The notes under the pieces: model-generated | The model's input: only the letters and a program-made list of their open reading frames with translations | Databases searched by the model: none | What the model was told of the DNA's origin: nothing | Assembly: GCF_014696065.1 (NCBI RefSeq) | Contig: NZ_JACJPL010000026.1 | Coordinates: forward strand, 124,001-188,000 | DNA from: Leptolyngbya sp. FACHB-261 | Lineage (GTDB): Bacteria; Cyanobacteriota; Cyanobacteriia; FACHB-261 | Direction of reading: 5' to 3' | Length of the DNA: 64,000 bases | In this document: positions 1 to 9,391 of the stretch, one piece after another | Position numbering within the stretch: position 1 is the stretch's first letter | Layout of the letters: the number at the start of each line of letters is the position of its first letter | Translations under genes and position numbers: made by a program

Positions 1-275
1 ACACGAGGTTGCAGGGCAACCGACTGGCGAGATTCTAGGGTGGCAATGTATTCGGAAGTCTCTGCAACTTCACTCGTTTGAATGGTTGCAAGTTTGACCG
101 CAACCCCCGGCGCTTCTTGAGCAACCGTTGAGTCGCTATGGCGGCAACTGCTGATCAATACCAGTGGCAAGAGCGACAAAATCAAAGGATATAGTTTGAT
201 CGCTTTTGACCATCCTTGACGCGATGTGACCTTGTGCTTCTGATCGAACACCCACAATGTCTCAAAAAAATTCAT
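1..275 (-). CDS. RND efflux periplasmic adaptor lipoprotein (HlyD/MFP family), N-terminal part
   Basis: The reading frame starts at an ATG (complement 273-275) and runs off the left edge, leaving 91 codons. A basic N-terminus and a hydrophobic stretch (about residues 28-42) are followed by a lipobox-like LISSC, with the cysteine near residue 44, so a lipoprotein is expected. After a short linker comes ATIQTSEVAETSEYIATLES followed by SVALQPRV. This resembles the first beta strands and start of the barrel-sandwich (biotinyl-lipoyl-like) domain of RND adaptors. Such proteins link an inner-membrane RND pump to an outer-membrane channel. The pump gene would lie to the left. Family assignment rests on the N-terminus only. 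Confidence 0.6.
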   Translation of the reverse strand, partial: MNFFETLWVFDQKHKVTSRQGWSKAIKLYPLILSLLPLVLISSCRHSDSTVAQEAPGVAVKLATIQTSEVAETSEYIATLESRQSVALQPR

Positions 276-321
276 ATGTGATAACTCCAACGCTACAAAA
301 GTTGGAAGCGAACTGATGAAG

Positions 322-342
322 CTAACCTAGGGGTTGGGTTAG
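322..342. terminator. Short inverted repeat between the reductase and adaptor genes
   Basis: CTAACC (322-327) and GGTTAG (337-342) form a 6-bp stem with a 9-nt loop in the 85-bp gap between the aldo/keto reductase stop and the adaptor start. No clear U tract follows, so a terminator or attenuator role is only a guess. Confidence 0.2.
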
Positions 343-360
343 ATAGGTTGGGATGAGGCT

Positions 361-1263
361 TTAGTTTGAAAGATTCTCGGCGGTTGACAACTGATTCAAT
401 ATCTCGAATTCGTTAACCGTAAGCTGGATCGAGGTAGCAGCAATGTTTTCTTCCAGGTGGGCGATTGTTGTTGTGCCTGGAATGAGAACTGTATTCGGTG
501 CACGATGTAAAAGCCAGGCTAGGGCAACTTGACTCGGTTTTACATCGTGGCGTCGAGCGATATCTGCGAGAATTCCCTCAGAGGTGGCCAGTGGCGCACC
601 GCGTTTAAGGGGGTGCGCTCCAAGAGAGCCGTAAGGAATGAAGGCAATATTCTGTTCTTGGCAATACTCCAAAACAGCTACGCTACTACGTTCTACAATA
701 CTGAGCCGATTTTGTACAGCCTCGATTGCTACAATTTTACGGGCTTCCTTAAGTTGCTCCAGAGCAATATTTGACAGCCCAATATGACGAACTTTGCCTT
801 CTTGTTGCAGGCTTGATAACATCGACACAGAATCTAAGAATGGTACATTGGGATCAGGTCGATGTAATTGATACAAATCAATTTGCTCAACTTTTAGGCG
901 TTGTAAACTTGCCTCACAGCTACGCCGTAGGCTCTCAGGTGTGCCATCAGCTCGAATATCATTAGGAGCAGGTTTATAAATTCCACCCTTAGTCGCAATC
1001 ACAATTCCTTGCGAATAGGGATAAAGTGCAGACGCGATTAGTTCTTCGTTAAAGCCAGGGCCGTAGGCTTCCGCGGTGTCAATAAAATTAACTCCGAGTT
1101 CAACTGCACGGTGCAGAAGCTTTTGACCTGCTTCCCAGTCAGCATAAGGACCGAAATTTCCAGGTTGTCCAGTCAAGCGCATAGCACCATAGCCTATACG
1201 ATTGACTAGCAAGTCGCCACCTATCATAAATGTTTTGGCAAAGCCCATTGCATTTATGGTCAT
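361..1263 (-). CDS. Aldo/keto reductase, about 300 aa
   Basis: NAD(P)H-dependent oxidoreductase of the AKR superfamily with a TIM-barrel fold, expected in the cytosol. The catalytic tetrad can be read: Asp62 and Tyr67 in DTAEAYG, Lys92 in ATKGG, His134 in YQLHRPD. The C-terminal LIPGTTTIAHLEENI stretch is the usual nucleotide-binding end. I start it at the ATG of complement 1261-1263, preceded by AAGGA at good spacing; an upstream ATG would add 14 residues without a ribosome site. Length is normal. The YGAMRLTGQPG opening is typical of the stress-related or plant-like AKR group. The substrate cannot be told from sequence. Confidence 0.88.
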   Translation of the reverse strand: MTINAMGFAKTFMIGGDLLVNRIGYGAMRLTGQPGNFGPYADWEAGQKLLHRAVELGVNFIDTAEAYGPGFNEELIASALYPYSQGIVIATKGGIYKPAPNDIRADGTPESLRRSCEASLQRLKVEQIDLYQLHRPDPNVPFLDSVSMLSSLQQEGKVRHIGLSNIALEQLKEARKIVAIEAVQNRLSIVERSSVAVLEYCQEQNIAFIPYGSLGAHPLKRGAPLATSEGILADIARRHDVKPSQVALAWLLHRAPNTVLIPGTTTIAHLEENIAATSIQLTVNEFEILNQLSTAENLSN

Positions 1264-1624
1264 AATAAAGTCCTTGCAAAATTTGCAGATCGCCCTCAGA
1301 GGCATATTTAGGGCTAAATTACTTGTTCTCTCCAGCCTTGGGATGGCAAACCTCAGAGCTGGAGGCTAAAGCGTCTCAAAAGCTGCATTCCAATCTTATA
1401 GCTAGCCTGAAAATATTCAGGTAACAACAAGCTTAAAAGCTTAGACAGGGCTGTCTATAAAGTTCTTGCTTTTTTAGTTAATTCTTGCGATCTATTTTCA
1501 GTCACCAACCAACCTTGCTCTCAGACAATCTAGGAGAAGGCACAGGCAGCCTTAAGGATCGGCTGGAGACTGACGCAGCCTTTCTGGGCTTGGGCAATCA
1601 ATTCATCAATCAATCAAACCAATC
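1264..1624. other. Intergenic region, no gene seen
   Basis: About 360 bp between two minus-strand genes. It holds a weak inverted pair (CTCCAGC near 1329 and GCTGGAG near 1357) and a repeated AAGCTT around 1430-1440. I see no coding capacity or RNA gene. Confidence 0.3.
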
Positions 1625-2077
1625 TCAAGGCCGTTCCAGCGATTCTCTACACTTTGTTCTTGCTGCTTCGTAAGCTTCTAGGTAATCCATACCACCCAAC
1701 ATCACGTCGCCGTAATACTCATAGGGAGCAGCCCCGTAGATTGGCAGTGGATTGTCTTCTGGATAATCTTCCTTGGCTTCCTCTACTGCCGCTTTTAGTT
1801 GCTTGATGCTCAGACGTTGGGCGGTAAAGTAGCAAAGCTTTTGTGAATCACGGTTAAGGTGGGGCAGTGTTGGATCGACCGTTTGCTCATCAAGCTCGAT
1901 CCAAGCATGTTCAATCGGTTCTTCTGACTTCCCTACGATCACTAAGAAACCCTGAACATACATTGCTCCCTTCGTTGCCAATGCGGCTCGATAAGCATTT
2001 TCAAATGGAGTCTTCGGCTTACTGGCGACACTGTCCCCTAGTTCTCTTGAAAGCGTTTCATTTAAAGGCTTATTCAT
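1625..2077 (-). CDS. Hypothetical protein, 150 aa
   Basis: An acidic soluble protein I do not recognise. A central segment MYVQGFLVIVGKSEEPIEHAWIE suggests a beta-rich core. It is followed by an acidic, proline-rich part (EEAKEDYPEDNPLPIYGAAPYEYYG) and a C-terminal helix. No signal peptide or membrane segment is seen. The ATG at complement 2075-2077 is preferred; a TTG one codon upstream is possible. No strong Shine-Dalgarno is visible. It stands alone, so context gives no function. Confidence 0.6.
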   Translation of the reverse strand: MNKPLNETLSRELGDSVASKPKTPFENAYRAALATKGAMYVQGFLVIVGKSEEPIEHAWIELDEQTVDPTLPHLNRDSQKLCYFTAQRLSIKQLKAAVEEAKEDYPEDNPLPIYGAAPYEYYGDVMLGGMDYLEAYEAARTKCRESLERP

Positions 2078-2307
2078 CAAAAATAATTTAGAAAAGAGGG
2101 CTGCTACAAAGTATAGCTCGCCTTTCCACCGCGCTTTCTACCGCAATAAGAAAACTGGGATGGCCTACCCAGCATACTTAGAACCCCTTTTCTGTGAAAC
2201 TGAATTTTCTAGTCTCCAGTGATAGCGCTGATGACTTTGCTACTTCAATTTTTTAATTCTTTCAAGTGTTCAGGAGCGCAATTTTGAGTGCAACTTTAGA
2301 TGTGTCC

Positions 2308-3135
2308 CTACTGATCTAGGTTCTCCTGTGGGTCGAGTGTTCCTTGTTGCCACAGAGCCTCGAAAGCAATTTGAAGCATCTTGGCTAGCCCTAGGTGGGT
2401 AATGCCAAGAGCTGTAAAACTGGGGGTGCCTAGCAATGGGTCTTGCAATGACAACAGGGTTACCCGTTTATCAAATAACTGCATCTTGAAAGGCACTTCG
2501 GAGACAAAGCGAGCTTGCTGTCCCCAGGACTGGCACTGACGGACAAACTCGCGCCCACTCGGGTCTTGCCAAATGTTGTATTCGTAAATGGTGCGGTAGC
2601 TGATGCCTCGGCTGAGCGGATCTTGCACCAGTTGTAGCCCTTCTTCGTGGCTGAGCAGGGAGGGATGGCTGAAGAAAACACAGATACTTTGCTGAGCCGT
2701 TTGAGCTAAGGCAGCTCCTCGCTCAACAATGCGGTGTGGCTCTGAGAGTACCTCAATGTAAGCGAGGGGATCCTCTGTGCCATGTCCAGCTGCGTAAAGC
2801 GGTGACAAAGACGCTACAAGCCCTTCGGTTTGTTGCTTTTGTCGGGCCAGCTCAGCTTCGTACTGGCGTTGTTTCGCTTGCAGCAAGGTTGGTAAAGCCT
2901 TGGCTGGATCTACTGCCTGAAACAGCCGCTGCCGACCAGAATGCCTTTCCACACATAAGCCGTACTCGCAAAGGGAGCCTAGGACATCGTAAATTCGCTG
3001 CCTAGGTACTTGGGCGCGAGTTGCAACTTGGGACGGCGTAAAGTCCTGCCGTTCCAATAGAGCTAAGTAGACGCTTGCCTCATAGCGGTTCAGCCCTAAG
3101 TTCATTAAGTTTTCGAGTTGCTGGGGCTCAGACAT
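2308..3135 (-). CDS. TrmB-family transcriptional regulator, 275 aa
   Basis: The N-terminal 80 residues (LGLNRYEASVYLALLE, then TPSQVATRAQVPRQRIYDVLGSL) are the winged helix-turn-helix of the TrmB family. A coiled-coil linker (about residues 88-110, KQRQYEAELARQKQQ) follows, then a C-terminal effector domain of about 160 residues. TrmB proteins often bind sugars or other small molecules; the ligand here is unknown. The gene is divergent from a branched-chain aminotransferase 71 bp away, so it may control that gene and itself through the inverted repeat in the shared intergenic region. Regulation of the aminotransferase is inferred from layout only. Confidence 0.85.
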   Translation of the reverse strand: MSEPQQLENLMNLGLNRYEASVYLALLERQDFTPSQVATRAQVPRQRIYDVLGSLCEYGLCVERHSGRQRLFQAVDPAKALPTLLQAKQRQYEAELARQKQQTEGLVASLSPLYAAGHGTEDPLAYIEVLSEPHRIVERGAALAQTAQQSICVFFSHPSLLSHEEGLQLVQDPLSRGISYRTIYEYNIWQDPSGREFVRQCQSWGQQARFVSEVPFKMQLFDKRVTLLSLQDPLLGTPSFTALGITHLGLAKMLQIAFEALWQQGTLDPQENLDQ

Positions 3136-3142
3136 AGGGTGA

Positions 3143-3160
3143 CACCACTGGTGGGTGGTG
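3143..3160. promoter_or_regulatory. Candidate operator: CACCAC-N6-GTGGTG
   Basis: Perfect 6-bp inverted repeat, arms 3143-3148 and 3155-3160, in the 71-bp divergent region between the TrmB-type regulator and the aminotransferase. The position suits autoregulation and control of both promoters. Binding is inferred. Confidence 0.4.
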
Positions 3161-3206
3161 CTATCTTAAAGTTCATCCTGAACTATCCGCAAGAGGAGCA
3201 GAACAA

Positions 3207-4160
3207 ATGAAAACGGCTGTTATTCAGACAGAGGCCGATGTTGAGAAGGTGCCTAGCCCTTCTTTCCTGCCGCAGGCTTATTTGAGAGGCCAGTTTCTAC
3301 CCTTCAATGAGGCTCACATCTCCATCGCAACTCACGCCCTGCATTACGGTACAGCTGTGTTTGGAGGCATTCGGGGGCTACAGGCCCCAACTAATCCCAA
3401 TCGCACCCTGTTATTCAGATTGGATGCTCATTGTCAAAGGTTGAGTAACAGCGCTAGATATCTGGGCTACTCGATCACACCGGAGGCTCTCCGAGCTGTG
3501 CTGATCGAATTTGTGCGCCTCAATCAACCGAGCTTTCCTTTTTACTTGCGGCCACTGATTTACACCTCGGGTTTGGGGATTGCTCCGCGGCTACATCAGG
3601 TGGAAAAGGATCTGCTGATCTATGGGCTAGCCATGGGAGATTTTTTACCTAAAACAGGGGCCCGCTGCCGAATCAGTTCCTGGTGCCGACAAGAAGATCG
3701 GAGCTTACCTCTGCGCGGTAAGGCCAGTGCCACCTACATTGCGTCAGCTCTCGCTAAAACGGAAGCTGTTGCTTCGGGCTTTGATGAGGCAATTCTGATG
3801 AACTCTCAAGGGAAGGTGAGCGAAGCTTCTGCCATGAACCTGTTTATAGTCAGGAAGGGCCAGCTGATTACACCTAGTGTTGATCAAGACATTTTGGAAG
3901 GAATAACCCGCGACAGCATCATCACCCTAGCCCGCGATTCCGGGCTTTCTGTCATAGAGAGACCTGTAGATAAATCTGAGCTGTTTATTGCTGACGAAAT
4001 TTTCCTTTGTGGAACTGCTGCCCAGCTCACCCCTATCGTCAGTGTTGAAAACTACTCACTACCAGAGGATCGCCCTATCACTACGATGCTGAGCACTGGT
4101 CTCCAAGCGGCAATGGAGGGTCGAGATCCGCGCTACTACAACTGGCTGACAGAAATCTGA
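3207..4160 (+). CDS. ilvE: Branched-chain-amino-acid aminotransferase (class IV PLP enzyme)
   Basis: Fold-type IV PLP aminotransferase of 317 aa, expected to interconvert Leu/Ile/Val and their 2-oxo acids with glutamate. Visible family features: HALHYGTAVFGGIRG near residue 45, the PLP lysine (about Lys172) in RGKASATYIASALAKTEA, the following GFDEAILMNSQGKVSEASAMN block with the conserved Glu, and the GTAAQLTPIVSV phosphate-binding end. The start is an ATG with an AAGAGGAG ribosome site. The divergent regulator suggests conditional expression. A D-amino acid or 4-amino-4-deoxychorismate enzyme of the same fold is less likely given length and motifs. Confidence 0.88.
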   Translation: MKTAVIQTEADVEKVPSPSFLPQAYLRGQFLPFNEAHISIATHALHYGTAVFGGIRGLQAPTNPNRTLLFRLDAHCQRLSNSARYLGYSITPEALRAVLIEFVRLNQPSFPFYLRPLIYTSGLGIAPRLHQVEKDLLIYGLAMGDFLPKTGARCRISSWCRQEDRSLPLRGKASATYIASALAKTEAVASGFDEAILMNSQGKVSEASAMNLFIVRKGQLITPSVDQDILEGITRDSIITLARDSGLSVIERPVDKSELFIADEIFLCGTAAQLTPIVSVENYSLPEDRPITTMLSTGLQAAMEGRDPRYYNWLTEI

Positions 4161-4222
4161 ATCTCCAGATGACGTCTTGTCTCGGCAGGGGAGGGCTCTG
4201 TTCTTGCTATCTGCTCTGAGCT

Positions 4223-4471
4223 CTATCGCTCAAGAAGCTTACCTGCCCCACCCTCTGCAACGAATTTCAAAAAAGCATAGGTTTTCTCGGGAGAATAACG
4301 GAAGCTCTCCCCCCCATACTCGACGATGTACTCACCAGAGGTTGATGCAGAACAAGCGGTGCAGGTTAACACTTCTGAACTTAAAGTCTCAACGCTGAGT
4401 TTCAAGATTTGCTGGGACAGCCAATGCTTGAAAGCTGCTGGAATAGCTGCATTGATATCTGACTGACTCAT
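4223..4471 (-). CDS. Small hypothetical protein, 82 aa
   Basis: Small soluble protein converging on the aminotransferase gene. It starts MSQSDINAAIPAAFKHWLSQQILKL (helical) and holds a CxxC pair (LTCTACSAS, about residues 36-40). It then has a short strand region SGEYIVEYGGESFRYSPEKTY. An AAGGAG lies upstream of the ATG but about 13 nt away, longer than usual. No family recognised. An overlapping plus-strand frame at 4177-4398 looks less protein-like. Confidence 0.55.
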   Translation of the reverse strand: MSQSDINAAIPAAFKHWLSQQILKLSVETLSSEVLTCTACSASTSGEYIVEYGGESFRYSPEKTYAFLKFVAEGGAGKLLER

Positions 4472-4930
4472 GGTTGTGTTTGTACTCCTTCAAAAGCTCT
4501 GAGTTTGTTCTGTTGCTCGTTCAAGCCATGCTGGTGCTAGTAGGAGAGCTGCTGGCCGGATTCTACTTATCAGAGCAAGTATTTTGAGCAAGGTGTTTCC
4601 TCCCTTGATTCCCTGACCTAATCCAGGTTACACGAAAGTCAGGGGCTGAAACCTTGTCGGCTTGAGAGGTTGGCATCCCTTATGTAACTTTGCAGGGGTC
4701 CAGGTCATCGGTTCAGTTAACATCTGCAATTATGCTACTGAACTGGGGGTTGTCAATTGCTCCTGATCAAGCTAACTGCCAATCTCCCTGACATTGAGAA
4801 CATTGAGAGCCGATTCAAAGGGTCGTCTAATTTATGGGGGGAGTGGTTGGCCTGTCTTTACCTTCTACGACTGTTACCCCTGCTTCACGGTGCTTGGCAG
4901 ATAGCTGGGTGAGTGAAGAGGCTTGCAATT
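4472..4930. other. Intergenic region, nothing recognised
   Basis: About 460 bp between the small gene and the end of the signalling cluster. No open frame of note, no strong hairpin and no RNA gene seen. Confidence 0.3.
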
Positions 4931-6847
4931 TTAGTCGGACAGAATCGGCGGCTCTGCCTCTAAAACTTCATGGATAGTTTTAACTAATTCCTTCACTGGA
5001 TAAGGCTTTGGTAGAAAGGCTTGAACCCCAGAGTAGGATTCCTCAACTACTTGATAACCAGATAGGAGCCCACTTACAGCAATAATCTTAATTTGAGGGT
5101 TGATTTTCTGTAATGTGCGGATCGTTGTTGGTCCGTCCATTGACGGCATCATCATATCAACCAAGACCAAGCCAATTTCGTCTCGGTGTTGAACATATAG
5201 GGAGATTGCCTCAATACCATCGTTTGCGGTAAGAACCTGGTAATTATAAGCCTCTAGAGAGGCTCGGCTGACCTCACGAATTGCAGCCTCATCATCGACC
5301 ACCAGAATCAGTTCCTCATGACCCATGAGGGCCTCGGAGATATTTGCCTCCCAATAGTCTCTTGCTATGACAGCCGGCAAGAAGACCTTAAACTCGGTTC
5401 CTTGGCCCACTGAACTTGTCACGGTGATGAAGCCGTGATGGCTTTTGATAATTCCTAAAACGGTTGAAAGTCCCAACCCGGTTCCTTTGCCTAGCTCTTT
5501 CGTCGTAAAAAATGGCTCAAAAATTTTATCTAAAATTTCAGGGAAAATCCCTGTACCTGTATCCGCTATTGTGATCCCAATATAAGTCCCCTCGCGTGCG
5601 TCCAGGTTCATTCGAGCGTAATTCTCGTCAACTGTCAGGTTCTCGGTCAAAATTTTCAAGTGACCACCGGCTGGCATCGCATCACGAGCATTGACACAAA
5701 GATTCATAAGAACTTGATGCAGCTGAGTTGCGTTCCCGGTTACAGCCCATAAGTCCTCGGGTACCTCCATGTAGACTTCAATAGATTTTGGAAAGGTTTC
5801 TTGAACTATTTGTTGAATCTCTAGAATCAAATGCTTAATCTGCAGAATCGTGTGTTTTCCTTCAAGACCACGGGCAAACGATAAAACTTGCTTGACTAGC
5901 TCTGCTCCCCGCTTGGCATTAGCCTCCATTGCCTGCAACATCTGATGGCTCCGCTCATCAATATTTGTCAGTTTTATTTGCAATAGTTGAGCTGTTGCCA
6001 AAACAGGAGTCAAAATGTTATTTAAATCATGAGCGATTCCACTAGCTAAAGTCCCAATGCTCTCCATGCGTTGGGCTCGAAAAAATTGGGTCTCAAGCTG
6101 CTTTTTCTCAGTGACATCAGTGCTGACAACCAGGATAAATTTAGGCTGCTGGCCAGCATTATGGACTAATGTCCAACGACTTTCAACAATGATTTCTCGT
6201 CCTGTCTTTGTGACTTGATTGAGCTCTCCTCGCCATTCCCCCTTTGCGATCAGAATCTTTTGAGCCTCCTGAAACTGGGAAGATATTTCCTTGTACAAAA
6301 GCTCATCAGTTTTTTGACCTAAAGCTTCTTCTCCCTTCCAACCGTAGAGCCGTTCAGCACCTTTATTCCAAAATAGAATTCGATTTTCCAAGTCTCGGAC
6401 CAGGATTGCATCGGTAGCAATGTCAAGCAGAGCCGCTTGTTCACGAATTTTCTGTTCTGCTCGTTTGCGCTCAATTGCATAGCGAATGGAACGTACCAGC
6501 AGTTCCCCTGTAATCTGTCCCTTTACCAGATAATCTTGAGCGCCTTCCTGCACCGCTCGTAAAGCCAGGGTTTCATCATTTAACCCCGTCGTCACGATGA
6601 TAGGAATTTCGCGGGCATGGGTGTGTAGTCGCTCAAAGGTGTGGAACCCCTGGCTATCCGGCAGGGAGAGATCTAACAGAATGACGTCAAAGCTCGCTTC
6701 GTTGTGACGCTGTAGCCCCTTGCTCAAACAATCAACGGGTTCAAGTTCGATCTGCACAGAAGTTACTTCCCGTAGCAACTCTTGCAACAAGCGAGCATCC
6801 CCAGGATTATCTTCGATCAGCAGGACGTGAATTGCTCTATGTTCCAT
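4931..6847 (-). CDS. Hybrid sensor histidine kinase, REC-PAS-HisKA-HATPase-REC, 638 aa
   Basis: Cytosolic two-component kinase with a receiver at each end. N-terminal REC has its phospho-acceptor at about Asp59 (VILLDLSLP). A PAS domain follows (about residues 135-255, ALLDIATDAILVRDLENRIL). The dimerisation/phosphotransfer region GTLASGIAHDLNNIL carries the His at about 272. The HATPase has NLCVNARDAMPAGG and GTGLGLSTV. The C-terminal REC has Asp at about 563 (LVLVDMMMPSMDG). No membrane segment is present. It is the last gene of a four-gene minus-strand run, 4 bp after the preceding stop. The N-terminal receiver suggests input from another kinase, so the cluster may form a phosphorelay. Confidence 0.92.
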   Translation of the reverse strand: MEHRAIHVLLIEDNPGDARLLQELLREVTSVQIELEPVDCLSKGLQRHNEASFDVILLDLSLPDSQGFHTFERLHTHAREIPIIVTTGLNDETLALRAVQEGAQDYLVKGQITGELLVRSIRYAIERKRAEQKIREQAALLDIATDAILVRDLENRILFWNKGAERLYGWKGEEALGQKTDELLYKEISSQFQEAQKILIAKGEWRGELNQVTKTGREIIVESRWTLVHNAGQQPKFILVVSTDVTEKKQLETQFFRAQRMESIGTLASGIAHDLNNILTPVLATAQLLQIKLTNIDERSHQMLQAMEANAKRGAELVKQVLSFARGLEGKHTILQIKHLILEIQQIVQETFPKSIEVYMEVPEDLWAVTGNATQLHQVLMNLCVNARDAMPAGGHLKILTENLTVDENYARMNLDAREGTYIGITIADTGTGIFPEILDKIFEPFFTTKELGKGTGLGLSTVLGIIKSHHGFITVTSSVGQGTEFKVFLPAVIARDYWEANISEALMGHEELILVVDDEAAIREVSRASLEAYNYQVLTANDGIEAISLYVQHRDEIGLVLVDMMMPSMDGPTTIRTLQKINPQIKIIAVSGLLSGYQVVEESYSGVQAFLPKPYPVKELVKTIHEVLEAEPPILSD

Positions 6848-6851
6848 CTTG

Positions 6852-7298
6852 CTACTCCGCTGGAAGTTTTACGATGGTTAGCCAGAAGTCTTCAATTGAC
6901 TTAATGACTCTGATGAACTGATCCAGATCGATCGGTTTGGTAATGTAGCAGTTAGCATGGAGATCATAAGCCTTGATGATGTCTTCCTCAGCCTGAGAAG
7001 TCGTGAGGACAACCACAGGGATACGCCTCAAGTGTCCATTAGCTTTGATGATTTCTAAAACCTCTCGTCCGTCTTTTCTAGGTAGATTCAAGTCAAGTAG
7101 AATCAGATCTGGATGAAGGGCATCTGTGTAAGGTGCTAGTTTCTTCAGAAATGCAATAGCCTTCTCGCCATCTTCAACAACGTTCAAGTGATTGTGAACC
7201 TTACCCTCTTTTAAGACTTCCTGGGTCAGTCTCACATCACCCGGGCTATCTTCAACCAGCAAGATCTCGATTGGTTTCCCAACAGGCTTAGCGTTCAC
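6852..7298 (-). CDS. Single-domain response regulator, Rcp1-like, 148 aa
   Basis: A stand-alone receiver: acidic pair in [15 protein letters not shown], phospho-acceptor about Asp69 in [13 protein letters not shown], conserved Thr in [12 protein letters not shown], and Lys in [12 protein letters not shown]. The [16 protein letters not shown] wording is typical of the Rcp1 family that pairs with cyanobacterial phytochrome-type kinases. There is no output domain, so it would act by phosphotransfer or protein contact. It sits 2 bp after the stop of the upstream kinase gene, whose HisKA is phytochrome-like, making that kinase its most likely partner. Confidence 0.92.
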   Translation of the reverse strand: MNAKPVGKPIEILLVEDSPGDVRLTQEVLKEGKVHNHLNVVEDGEKAIAFLKKLAPYTDALHPDLILLDLNLPRKDGREVLEIIKANGHLRRIPVVVLTTSQAEEDIIKAYDLHANCYITKPIDLDQFIRVIKSIEDFWLTIVKLPAE

Positions 7299-7300
7299 GA

Positions 7301-9388
7301 TCAGACTTTTCCCTCATTTGGAATTTCAAAATAAAAGGTTGCTCCTCTACCCAGTTCAGACTGTACCCAGATTCGTCCACCATGCCGCTCAACAATCTTT
7401 TTACAAACAGCAAGCCCAATACCCGTGCCAGCATACTCTACTCGGTTGTGCAGTCGTTGAAAAATCACGAAGATTCGTTCAGCATATTCAGGGTCGATGC
7501 CGATGCCATTATCCTGTACTGAAAAGAGCCATGCCCCCTGCTGTAGAGATGCTCGAATGTGGATCACAGGAGGATCTTCACGGCGGAATTTAATTGCATT
7601 GCCAATCAGATTCTGAAACAGTTGTGTGAGTTGAGTTGGATCTGCTTTCACACTTGGCAACTCCTCACAAGCAATAACAGCTCCACTTTCACCAATGGTG
7701 ACTTTGAGATTATCAATTGCACGATTTACAATTTCAGAACAGTTAATCAATTCAAAGGCTTGTCCACGGGTGCCAATTCGCGAGTATGCCAATAAGTCGG
7801 TAATCAACGTCCTCATGCGGGCAGCGCCGTCGACGGCGTAGCCAATAAAATCATCTGCATCTGCATCTAATTTGCCTTTATAGCGCCGCTCAAGCAATTG
7901 TAGATAGCTCGTGACCATGCGCAGTGGTTCTTGCAGGTCATGGGACGCGATGTAGGCAAACTGCTGTAGTTCGATGTTGGAGCGAGTCAACTCTTGACGC
8001 TGCAGCGTCTCTTGTTCCAGGAGTTGGGCTTGCATAAGCGCAATGCCGAGCTGATCAGCTAATTGCTGAAGCAGCTCAGTTTCAAACTGAGACCAAACGC
8101 GAGGGCCTGTACACTGGTGGGCAATTAGCAGACCCCACAGTTCCTCTTTAGCAAGAACTGGTACAACCAGCTTTGCTCGCACTTGAAACCGTCGCACAAA
8201 TTGGACTAGGCAGAGAGGAATCTGATCATCTTCCTCCACATCTGCGATCTCTCGGATCCGCCCTTGGCGGTATTGTTGCTGAGACTCTTCAGGGAAGACT
8301 TCCTCTGGAAAGGTTTGTCCTAACAACTGAGGTAAGCCTGGCACTACCGCCTCAGCGACGCCGCCGCCAGTGCCATCCGGCCCAAGCTGATAAATTAATA
8401 TGCGATCAGCTTGCAGGATTCTTTGCACCTCTGTAACAACTGTTCGTAGAATATCGTCGATTTGAAGCGATTGACGGATCTTAAGAGTAACTTCGGCAAA
8501 CAGTTGCGATCGCAGATTCTGCTGCCGTAGAGCCTTTTCTACTCGTTTACGTTCGCTAATATTTTGAAAATAAACTGATAAACCATCTGTGGAAGGATAA
8601 GCATGAACCTCAAACCAAGTATTCAGTGGCGCATAAAACTCCTCGAAAGCAACACTAACTTGTTCGCTAACTGCTTTGTGATACTCTTGCTCAAATGTCG
8701 ATCCAATCGTCTCTGGAAACTCATTCCACACACATTTTCCTAGAAGATCTGCCCGAGAGCGCTGAAGCAATCGTTCTGCCTGTGGATTGAGATAGGTAAC
8801 CCTCCACTCCTGATCCAGAGCGAAGAAGGCATCTGTAATGCTCTCCAAAATTCTTGCCGCCTGGTTCCGAGCAGCTTCAGCCTCTGCTCGTGCAACTTGC
8901 TCTCGCTCCCAAAAAGCTAGTCGCTCCTTTTCAATCTGCTGACGCACCTGGATCTCTTGTTCTAAAAGTGTATTGCGCTCCTGAAGTTGTTTTGTCAGAG
9001 CCTGCAGGCTTAGGTGGGTTTTAACCCGAGCAAGTACTTCTTCGTATTGAAGTGGTTTAGTAATGAAATCTACTGCACCAAGATTGAATCCTCTAATTTT
9101 GTCAACTGTCTCTGTTAAAGCAGTCAGAAAAATCACCGGAATGGACTTGGTCAGCTCGCTCTCTTTTAGACGACGACATGTCTCAAATCCGTCTATCCCT
9201 GGCATCAGGATATCTAGCAAAATCAAATCGGGAGATGCGTAATTCGCTTTTTGAATTGCACTCTCACCATTTTCAGCAATCAATACTTTGAAGCCAGAGT
9301 TGTTTAGAAATTCAAATAGAATTTCTAGGTTGATGGGTGTATCGTCAACGACGAGAATAATCTCTTGCCCAGTCGTATTAGTATTCAT
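7301..9388 (-). CDS. REC-PAS-GAF sensor histidine kinase (phytochrome-type kinase core), 695 aa
   Basis: Order: REC with Asp about 59 ([14 protein letters not shown]), coiled coil (about residues 125-175), PAS (about 178-285, [20 protein letters not shown]), GAF (about 295-460), then HisKA with His about 483 ([21 protein letters not shown]) and HATPase ([29 protein letters not shown]). The GAF shows no obvious bilin-attachment cysteine in the usual Cys-His setting, so light sensing by a bilin is not supported. It starts 3 bp after the stop of the 2004-aa kinase gene and ends 2 bp before the Rcp1-like gene, so the four genes are very probably one transcript. Confidence 0.92.
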   Translation of the reverse strand: MNTNTTGQEIILVVDDTPINLEILFEFLNNSGFKVLIAENGESAIQKANYASPDLILLDILMPGIDGFETCRRLKESELTKSIPVIFLTALTETVDKIRGFNLGAVDFITKPLQYEEVLARVKTHLSLQALTKQLQERNTLLEQEIQVRQQIEKERLAFWEREQVARAEAEAARNQAARILESITDAFFALDQEWRVTYLNPQAERLLQRSRADLLGKCVWNEFPETIGSTFEQEYHKAVSEQVSVAFEEFYAPLNTWFEVHAYPSTDGLSVYFQNISERKRVEKALRQQNLRSQLFAEVTLKIRQSLQIDDILRTVVTEVQRILQADRILIYQLGPDGTGGGVAEAVVPGLPQLLGQTFPEEVFPEESQQQYRQGRIREIADVEEDDQIPLCLVQFVRRFQVRAKLVVPVLAKEELWGLLIAHQCTGPRVWSQFETELLQQLADQLGIALMQAQLLEQETLQRQELTRSNIELQQFAYIASHDLQEPLRMVTSYLQLLERRYKGKLDADADDFIGYAVDGAARMRTLITDLLAYSRIGTRGQAFELINCSEIVNRAIDNLKVTIGESGAVIACEELPSVKADPTQLTQLFQNLIGNAIKFRREDPPVIHIRASLQQGAWLFSVQDNGIGIDPEYAERIFVIFQRLHNRVEYAGTGIGLAVCKKIVERHGGRIWVQSELGRGATFYFEIPNEGKV

Positions 9389-9391
9389 TAT

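Noticed and set aside
4177-4398. 73-codon plus-strand frame after the aminotransferase
   Set aside because: Antisense to the 82-aa gene, rich in Arg/Ser/Pro as expected of a shadow frame.
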